Source of the DNA: Methylococcales bacterium
GTDB taxonomy: Bacteria; Pseudomonadota; Gammaproteobacteria; Methylococcales; Methylomonadaceae
Assembly: GCA_026398895.1 (NCBI GenBank)
Contig: JAPLRZ010000045.1
Coordinates: forward strand, 1-64,000
Length of the DNA: 64,000 bases
Direction: 5' to 3'
Positions within the stretch are counted from its first letter, which is position 1. Each line of letters begins with the position of its first letter. The notes below the pieces were generated by a model. That model made no database searches. It saw nothing but the letters and a program-made list of their open reading frames with translations, and had not been told where the DNA came from. Positions 58,578 to 64,000 of this stretch are shown here, piece by piece. A program made the translations under genes and the position numbers.

Positions 58578-59495
58578 ATGAAAAAAAAATTATTAATGTT
58601 GACTATAAGTTCAATTCTGTTAACTGCCTGTGTTACTGATCCTAACACGGGACAATCTAGCATCAGTAAAGCCGCCATTGGTGGCTTGGGTGGCGCGGCT
58701 GTTGGTGCGGGTGCGGGTACATTATTTGGTGGTAACGATCTTAAAAATGCGGGTTTTGGCGCGTTAGCAGGCGCGGCAGTGGGCGCGGGTATTGGGTATT
58801 ATATGGATAGCCAAGAAAAAGAAATGCAACAATCCTTGCAAGGCACAGGCGTACAAGTACAAAGAACGGCTGAAAATACCATTAACCTAACAATGCCTGA
58901 CAGCATTACCTTTGCAACGGGTAAATCCACTTTAACACCCCAAGCGCAAACCGCATTGAACACCGTTAAGACGATATTAAATCAATATCCAGACTCAACG
59001 ATTATGGTCACTGGACACACTGATGATGTCGGTTCAGACAGTAATAATCAAATTTTGTCACAAAATCGTGCTACTAGCGTAGCCAATTATTTAGCGCAAC
59101 AAGGTGTTAATCCATCGCGTCTTCACAAACAAGGCATGGGCGAAAGTCAGCCTAAAGTGCCGAATACCAGTGATATGAATCGGGCGCAAAATCGTCGTGT
59201 AGAATTGGCGATTGTGGCGAATAAGAATGCAGGAGCGCAACAAGGCGCAGCACCTCAACAGCAACAACAGAGTTATCCTCAGCAACAACCACAAAGTTAC
59301 CCACAACAACAGAGTTATCCTCAGCAGCAACCACAAAGCTATCCACAACAACAGAGTTATCCTCAGCAGCAACCACAAGGCTATCCACAACAACAGGGTT
59401 ATCCTCAGCAACAACCACAAGGCTATCCACAACAACAGGGTTATCCTCAGCAACAACCACAAGGCTATCCACAACAACAGGGTTATCCTCAATAA
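58578..59495 (+). CDS. OmpA-family lipoprotein with glycine zipper and Pro/Gln-rich tail
   Basis: A 305-residue lipoprotein: lipobox LLTAC (Cys18), a glycine-zipper segment (about 32-75: GGLGGAAVGAGAGTLFGG), an OmpA-like peptidoglycan-binding domain (about 108-212: VTGHTDDVGSDSNNQ, NRAQNRRVELAI), then a tail of about 80 residues of repeats such as SYPQQQPQ and GYPQQQ. The core is a YiaD/Pal-like anchor; the tail is an unusual extension into the periplasm or the surface. Confidence 0.85.
   Translation: MKKKLLMLTISSILLTACVTDPNTGQSSISKAAIGGLGGAAVGAGAGTLFGGNDLKNAGFGALAGAAVGAGIGYYMDSQEKEMQQSLQGTGVQVQRTAENTINLTMPDSITFATGKSTLTPQAQTALNTVKTILNQYPDSTIMVTGHTDDVGSDSNNQILSQNRATSVANYLAQQGVNPSRLHKQGMGESQPKVPNTSDMNRAQNRRVELAIVANKNAGAQQGAAPQQQQQSYPQQQPQSYPQQQSYPQQQPQSYPQQQSYPQQQPQGYPQQQGYPQQQPQGYPQQQGYPQQQPQGYPQQQGYPQ
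59268..59495 (+). repeat. Coding tandem repeat (PQQQ-SYPQQQ type)
   Basis: About seven imperfect copies of a roughly 30-nt unit encoding S/G-YPQQQ-(P)Q. The last copies have Gly instead of Ser, so the array grew by slippage or unequal exchange. Such arrays vary in number among strains. Confidence 0.8.
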
Positions 59496-59504
59496 TTTGT
59501 GGGT

Positions 59505-59535
59505 CATGGAGTGCAGGCGAAGCCTGCACTCCATG
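59505..59535. repeat. GGAGTGCAGGC palindrome
   Basis: CATGGAGTGCAGGCGAAGCC and its complement, a perfect palindrome between convergent genes. Confidence 0.75.
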
Positions 59536-59540
59536 CCTAG

Positions 59541-61028
59541 CTACCCAAACAATAATTTAAAGGTATTCAGGGTTTCTTCCTGCGTAAATTCGGCAAACTT
59601 TAACGCAAAATGACTACGAATATCGGTTTTGTGGTTATCGAGGTTTTCAATCAAGCTGTCAATAGCTAACAGGGTATCGGTAGGTGTTTCCATCGCCCGC
59701 ATTTCGGCACTGAATTGTTTTAAATGTTCTTCTTGAACCGAACAATCTTGAAAATCCCCCAATACTTCTTGCAAGTTTTTTAAGGCATTAAGCAACTGTT
59801 TTATTTTATTTTTCGGGTAAAGACTTTGAAAAAAATCCATTAAATAGCGCAGTTTTTTACACGATTTTCTTAACTCATGTAAATCTTCCGCAGGTGATTG
59901 ATCGGTAATATCCTTGCCTTCTTTCCATACCCGTTGAAAATTTTTCCGTAGCCTTTTATCGGCTAATTCCTTGATGCTAAGTTCTGATGCTATGGGTGCT
60001 GGCTGTTCAAGATAGTGTTCCCATGCAGACAAGCTTGATAAATAATGATTGGAGCGTAATTCATTTGCCAATGCTTGTTGAGCTTGTTGCTGTTTTTGGT
60101 ACAAAAAATCTTGAAATGGATTGAGATGTTCACGCATAGCCAGCGGTAAATCATTTTTATATTGCTCAAAGTTTAATAAATAAACATCGAGGTCGCGTGT
60201 TTCACTGGTAATACTCCCCAACCAAGAAAAAAACTGAGCATAATGGGCATTAATATCATTGGGTAATATTTTTTTCAATTGACTGAGAGCCGAGCGAGTT
60301 TTACGCACTGCTACTCTAAAATCATGTAAAAACTCGCTGTCAGTATTATTAATAGTTCCTTGTTCATTGTCTTTAATAGTTATTAATAATTGGCTATAAA
60401 TAATTTTAATAGCACTATCAGCAGGCATTTCAGGCGTTAAACAAATAACTTTTTTTACTAAATAAATACTTCTATTTTCTTGTTTTAACGCCTCAAGTAA
60501 TACCGATTTTCTAGTCGCTATTAAACCTAATTGTGAAATAAGCAGATTACTTATATTCTCCGCCTCTTGCTCATAACCTTTTATTGGTTGCAATAAAACC
60601 CGATGCCTAATGTGTACATATTCTTCGATAATCAGCCTTAGCGTGGTTTTTTTATCGGCATTAATAATATTAAATTGTTGATATTGAACCGCCACTGTAC
60701 AAATTGGCAATAATGCCCGCATTTCCAACATCGATTCAAGTTGATTGCGAACCTCACCCTGTTCAAATTGCTGGTAAAACTTAGGGAATTCATTTAATTC
60801 TGTGCTGTCAATAATCAAACCATTTTCAAATGATTTTAAAATAAATGTGGAATCAATAAACTCAGCAATAATTTTATTAGAATAAAGCCGCCAGTCAAAA
60901 CTATCGTAATAAGTTTTTAAATAATAGTGTGAGAAAATAAGCTGATTATCTACTAACTTACTGAGTTGAGTGATAAACTGTCGCACCGTTAAGTTAACGG
61001 GAAATTTAAATTGTAATGATATAGTCAT
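59541..61028 (-). CDS. CHAD-domain protein
   Basis: A 495-residue protein. The C-terminal half has FLHDFRVAVRKTRSALSQLK and LHELRKSCKKLRYLMDFF, the paired His-rich helices of CHAD domains that bind polyphosphate. The N-terminal half (1-210) may be a decayed CYTH-like triphosphate tunnel; its key EXEXK is not evident. It is divergent from sixA. Confidence 0.85.
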   Translation of the reverse strand: MTISLQFKFPVNLTVRQFITQLSKLVDNQLIFSHYYLKTYYDSFDWRLYSNKIIAEFIDSTFILKSFENGLIIDSTELNEFPKFYQQFEQGEVRNQLESMLEMRALLPICTVAVQYQQFNIINADKKTTLRLIIEEYVHIRHRVLLQPIKGYEQEAENISNLLISQLGLIATRKSVLLEALKQENRSIYLVKKVICLTPEMPADSAIKIIYSQLLITIKDNEQGTINNTDSEFLHDFRVAVRKTRSALSQLKKILPNDINAHYAQFFSWLGSITSETRDLDVYLLNFEQYKNDLPLAMREHLNPFQDFLYQKQQQAQQALANELRSNHYLSSLSAWEHYLEQPAPIASELSIKELADKRLRKNFQRVWKEGKDITDQSPAEDLHELRKSCKKLRYLMDFFQSLYPKNKIKQLLNALKNLQEVLGDFQDCSVQEEHLKQFSAEMRAMETPTDTLLAIDSLIENLDNHKTDIRSHFALKFAEFTQEETLNTFKLLFG

Positions 61029-61120
61029 AGCGCGGTAAGATAATGGATTGGTTGACTTAACAATACCGTATTCACATTAAATAACAATGAAAATTGTTGT
61101 AAAACCCTATAGGTAGCAAT

Positions 61121-61627
61121 ATGAGTAGAGAATTATGGTTACTTCGACATGCAAAAGCCAAGCGCGGCGAGCAGTGTGAAGATTTTGATCGTGCCTTAAA
61201 AAAAAGCGGCAAGCAAGACGCTCTAAAGTTAGGCGAATGGCTAAAACAACAGTTATTAATACCTGATTTAATCATCAGTTCTCCTGCAAAAAGAGCGATT
61301 TCAACAGCGAACAAGGTGCTTAAAGCAATCGAAACCGACTTAACCATTACCGAGGATGCCCGTTTATATGCCCAAGGTTTTGAACGCTTAAAAACTGTGT
61401 TAGCCGAATGTCCCGCAGACGCTCAGCGGGTTTTATTAGTCGGGCATAATCCAGAGTTAGAAGATTTGTTAATTCACTTAGTCGGTTTAGCCGCTGTCGC
61501 CGATAGAAATACATTGTTATCTACTTGCGCGTTAGCCAGACTAGAACTGCCTGATGATTGGACGCAACTTAGCGCAGATTCCGCGCATTTAATTTCGATT
61601 ACTGACGTGCGGTCTTTAGAGGAATAG
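61121..61627 (+). CDS. sixA: Phosphohistidine phosphatase SixA
   Basis: A 168-residue histidine phosphatase: LLRHAKAKRG with the catalytic His, SSPAKRAISTAN, VGHNPELEDLL with the second His. E. coli SixA acts on phosphotransfer proteins. Together with CHAD it may relate to phosphate control. Confidence 0.9.
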   Translation: MSRELWLLRHAKAKRGEQCEDFDRALKKSGKQDALKLGEWLKQQLLIPDLIISSPAKRAISTANKVLKAIETDLTITEDARLYAQGFERLKTVLAECPADAQRVLLVGHNPELEDLLIHLVGLAAVADRNTLLSTCALARLELPDDWTQLSADSAHLISITDVRSLEE

Positions 61628-61638
61628 AGCTAAATGAT

Positions 61639-61713
61639 ACCGTTCGTGGTGAGCTGTGAGCTTGTCGAACAGTCGAACCACGTTCACACTTCGACAAGCT
61701 CAGTGCGAACGGT
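61639..61713. repeat. TTCGACAAGCTC palindromic repeat
   Basis: 75 nt from ACCGTTCG to CGAACGGT, with GAGCTTGTCGAA and TTCGACAAGCTC arms and a longer centre than the copy at 951-1010. Confidence 0.85.
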
Positions 61714-61796
61714 TTTATAATCACAAATACTGTTTTAGCTCTAACCTTATCATGTGTCCAATAGACACAAAACAGTTAAAGCGTGTTACCCCAGAG

Positions 61797-62420
61797 CTAT
61801 TGGCTATTAAGCTTTTTTGCATAAATACTTCCCAGCCTGTTTTTTGCCTCGACATCACCTTGACTAGCTGCTTTTTGTAGCCATTCAATAGCCGTGCTGG
61901 TATTAAGCGGCACACCAATTCCCAACTCATACATAATGCCCAGATCAGTTTGTGCTTTAACATCGCCTTGCAACGCTGCTTGCTGCAACCACGCGGCGGC
62001 TTGTGCCTCATTTTTTGCCACAACACGCCCGTTTTTATACAAAATCCCTAAATTATATTGCGCCTTAGGATAGCCCTGATTCGCTGATTTTTGTAGCAAA
62101 TCCAACGCTTTCCTTTCGTCTTTCGCTACCCCTAAAGCCTTTAAATACATGACGCTCAAGCCATTTTGCGCGGGGGCGTTTCCTTGATTAGCTGACTTTT
62201 GTAACCACGCCAATGCGTTGACATAATCTTGTTTTGACGCATAAATTGCGCCCAGTTTATATTGAGCATCCGCTTTTCCCGCTTGTGCATCTTGCTCCCA
62301 TTGCGCAAATTTTTCGTTTTCAGGGTTTGTGTTGGTGGCACAAGCAGCAACTGACAACACGATAGTTATCATCAAAATAACACACAAAAAATGGAGACTG
62401 TTACGCAAAATTTTCATCAT
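61797..62420 (-). CDS. Sel1-repeat lipoprotein
   Basis: A 207-residue protein with signal and lipobox SVAAC (Cys27) and four to five Sel1 repeats (ANQGNAPAQNGLSVMYLKAL, GVPLNTSTAIEWLQKAA). Sel1 proteins mediate protein contacts; no partner is known. Confidence 0.88.
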   Translation of the reverse strand: MMKILRNSLHFLCVILMITIVLSVAACATNTNPENEKFAQWEQDAQAGKADAQYKLGAIYASKQDYVNALAWLQKSANQGNAPAQNGLSVMYLKALGVAKDERKALDLLQKSANQGYPKAQYNLGILYKNGRVVAKNEAQAAAWLQQAALQGDVKAQTDLGIMYELGIGVPLNTSTAIEWLQKAASQGDVEAKNRLGSIYAKKLNSQ

Positions 62421-62457
62421 TTTCCTTAGTTTTACGGTAATGGGTTAAGCTGGTTAT

Positions 62458-62514
62458 GGAGTCCAATAGCTTTAGCTATTGCTGATTTGTAAAAAGCTGA
62501 AGCTTTTTGACTCC
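62458..62514. repeat. GGAGT...ACTCC palindromic repeat
   Basis: 57 nt bounded by GGAGT and ACTCC with hairpins CAATAGC..GCTATTG and AAAAAGCTGAAGCTTTTT; third full copy of the family at 7125 and 12899. Confidence 0.85.
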
Positions 62515-62665
62515 TATTCCCTTCTAATAGCTGTAAACAAAAAATGTTTTAATCACAACACATTGATTTATTTTGTTTATTTTTATGGAGCTAACTAGCA
62601 CCAAAGGTTAATACATTACCAGTTTTACCATGTGCTGGCATATTACACTCTTTTAGCGCGACTTC

Positions 62666-62953
62666 TTACAACACCGTAATAATCAACGCAAACACAAATA
62701 CAAAAATCACGAACAGTGTAAACCATGCGCGTGTAGATAATCCTGCTGCAAATTGTTTTAATTCTGCCAACAAAGCTTGCTTTCTATCGGGTGCGTCCAA
62801 AATTTTTTGATAATGTCCGCGAAAAGAATGTGCCGCTTCGTAAGCCTCCTCTTCGGCAATCAATTCAGCAATCGTTGGATAAAAACCGCCGCATTCAAGG
62901 CATCTTAGCTCCGATGTACTACGCTCATGACCACAAACTCGACAGTTATTCAT
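62666..62953 (-). CDS. Small zinc-ribbon membrane protein
   Basis: A 95-residue protein: CRVCGHERSTSELRCLECG is a zinc ribbon (C4, C7, C18, C21), followed by an acidic helical stretch and a C-terminal transmembrane helix (WFTLFVIFVFVFALIITVL). Function unknown. Confidence 0.75.
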   Translation of the reverse strand: MNNCRVCGHERSTSELRCLECGGFYPTIAELIAEEEAYEAAHSFRGHYQKILDAPDRKQALLAELKQFAAGLSTRAWFTLFVIFVFVFALIITVL

Positions 62954-63096
62954 GTTATGCTCCTACGCAAAAATTAGTAATGTGATTAATATACAAGCTT
63001 AGACAAAGGTAATAAAGCCCATACCCTATTTGACCTGCGTTTGATTAAATCCGCGCTCCCCGCTATCATGTACTTTGTACAATGTAGGTGGAAAAT

Positions 63097-64000
63097 ATGT
63101 CACTATTAACGTTTGAAATCCAATCACAGCGATTGAAATTTTTAAAATTACTGAGTGTGTCGGCACTTTATGTGTTTGCGTATCGCTTTGTTGGTGATTA
63201 TTTAGCCCCTCAAGGAAGTACAAGCCTATTTTTTATCGCCACAGGTATCGCTTTAGCCGCACTGCTTTTAGGCGGTAGAGTTTACGCACCAAGTATTTTT
63301 TTCGGCAGTCTGATTGCCAATCTGTTGAGTGGAATTGACCTTTGGATAGCCATTAACATTGCCACGGGCTGTACGCTGAGTGCGGTTTTAGGCGCGACTT
63401 TCGTCACTTACAAAAACAACATTGATTTATCACTCCGTTCTTTGCCTGACTATCTGCGCCTGATTGTTTTTGGCGGTCTTTTGGGGTGCAGTATCGGTGC
63501 GTTGATAGGAACAACCACCTTGCAACTGGCGAATATAATTAAGCCAGATCATTATTTTACTGAACTATTACGCTGGCTAATTGACGATGTCTTGGGCGTT
63601 GTTTTAATTACGCCGTTAATTTTAGTATGGCAAAAAATGCCAGCTCACTTACTAATCGCAAAAAATGGACTAAAAATAGCTCTTATCGTAGCGGGAACGT
63701 GGTTAGTCGGACAAATTATTTTCCTCGGTTGGTTTCTTGAAATTTTAGGTATGACTGCTAAAGGTTACTGGTTATTTGCCATTGTCACCTTAGTAGCAAC
63801 TCAATTAGGCAGACACGGTACGTTGGTTATTTTATTGATGATAGTCGTGCAAGCCATGCTGGGAGCGACACACGGTGTTGGCTTTTTCGCCGATGATTTG
63901 GAAAAAGCACATCTGATTAATTTTTATTTTTACAGCATTAGTTTATCGTTGGTGGGTATTGCACTGGCTATACATATTGATAAGCGCGATTTAATAGAAC
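63097..64000 (+). CDS. MASE1-domain protein, 3' end outside window
   Basis: An open frame from ATG 63097 (after TAGGTGGAAA) to the edge gives 301 residues with eight or more hydrophobic segments: SLFFIATGIALAALLLGG, FGSLIANLLSG, WLIDDVLGVVLITPLILVWQ. This is the MASE1 sensory membrane domain, usually followed by a histidine kinase, GGDEF or EAL output, which lies beyond the window. Confidence 0.85.
   Translation, partial: MSLLTFEIQSQRLKFLKLLSVSALYVFAYRFVGDYLAPQGSTSLFFIATGIALAALLLGGRVYAPSIFFGSLIANLLSGIDLWIAINIATGCTLSAVLGATFVTYKNNIDLSLRSLPDYLRLIVFGGLLGCSIGALIGTTTLQLANIIKPDHYFTELLRWLIDDVLGVVLITPLILVWQKMPAHLLIAKNGLKIALIVAGTWLVGQIIFLGWFLEILGMTAKGYWLFAIVTLVATQLGRHGTLVILLMIVVQAMLGATHGVGFFADDLEKAHLINFYFYSISLSLVGIALAIHIDKRDLIE

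Noticed and set aside
59268-59495. Possible CRISPR array
   Set aside because: The units are contiguous, without unique spacers, and lie in frame in a coding sequence.
59091-59534. Long antisense open frames opposite the OmpA gene tail
   Set aside because: They exist only because the Pro/Gln repeat has no stops in any frame; they are periodic and have no start signal.

Overview
The window reads as a chromosomal segment of a gammaproteobacterium, most likely a methylotroph or methanotroph of the Methylococcales type. Pointers are a malyl-CoA lyase of the serine cycle with a strong promoter, a typical gammaproteobacterial core (kdsA-eno-ftsB, yajC-secDF, ndk-rlmN-pilW-hisS-yfgM-bamB-der, acnB, dciA/lpxC, zapE, trkAH), a moderately AT-rich base composition, and very many small palindromic repeats. 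The taxonomic call is inference; no rRNA, tRNA or methane monooxygenase gene is visible.

Layout. 1-9.4 kb: a TPM-like/Tim44-like membrane pair, a diiron ferritin-like protein, a radical SAM protein sitting between a decayed ndh fragment and the intact type II NADH dehydrogenase ndh, a YcxB-like protein, a methyltransferase and an IS1182-type transposase remnant. 9.4-19.3 kb: quinone oxidoreductase and sseA, then an accessory stretch with a putative nuclease/glycine-zipper protein, a toxin-antitoxin pair broken by a palindromic repeat, an intact PIN toxin pair and a Ycf46-type AAA+ ATPase; then a Bax-inhibitor-like protein, mcl, and a two-gene unit of a RusA-like resolvase and a PD-(D/E)XK plus HEPN-motif protein. 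19.3-26.4 kb: kdsA-eno-ftsB-tgt, but with about 3.4 kb of AT-rich accessory DNA wedged between eno and ftsB: a truncated vapC, two DUF488 genes, a dual-OB-like gene, a small Cys-rich gene and further toxin-antitoxin genes. 26.6-30.4 kb: a lipid/glycan-modification operon (GT39, GtrA, YdjC/HpnK deacetylase, GT2). 30.4-34.1 kb: yajC-secD-secF with a DUF29 gene between secD and secF. 34.3-36.8 kb: a DUF262 (GmrSD N-domain-like) protein and HicBA. 36.8-43.7 kb: the ndk-to-der housekeeping run. 43.7-47.2 kb: accessory genes including an AbiJ-like protein interrupted by an in-frame TGA. 47.2-64 kb: acnB, dciA, lpxC, zapE, trkA, trkH, a class III nucleotidyl cyclase, a Wzx-like flippase, an OmpA lipoprotein with a Pro/Gln repeat tail, CHAD and SixA, a Sel1 lipoprotein, a small zinc-ribbon membrane protein and a MASE1 protein cut by the window edge.

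Accessory genes sit at the joints between conserved operons. Eight toxin-antitoxin loci or relics are present, two visibly broken. Small palindromic elements (a GGAGT...ACTCC family, TTCGACAAGCTC elements, a GTAGGTCGGGTTA element, a GTTCCCACGC element) lie between genes and have in three cases entered coding sequence (the Tim44-like gene, the rlmN N-terminus and a RelE-like toxin). The best candidates for an undescribed system are the DUF488-DUF488-dual-OB cassette, the RusA/REase-HEPN pair, and the nuclease-like/glycine-zipper protein.
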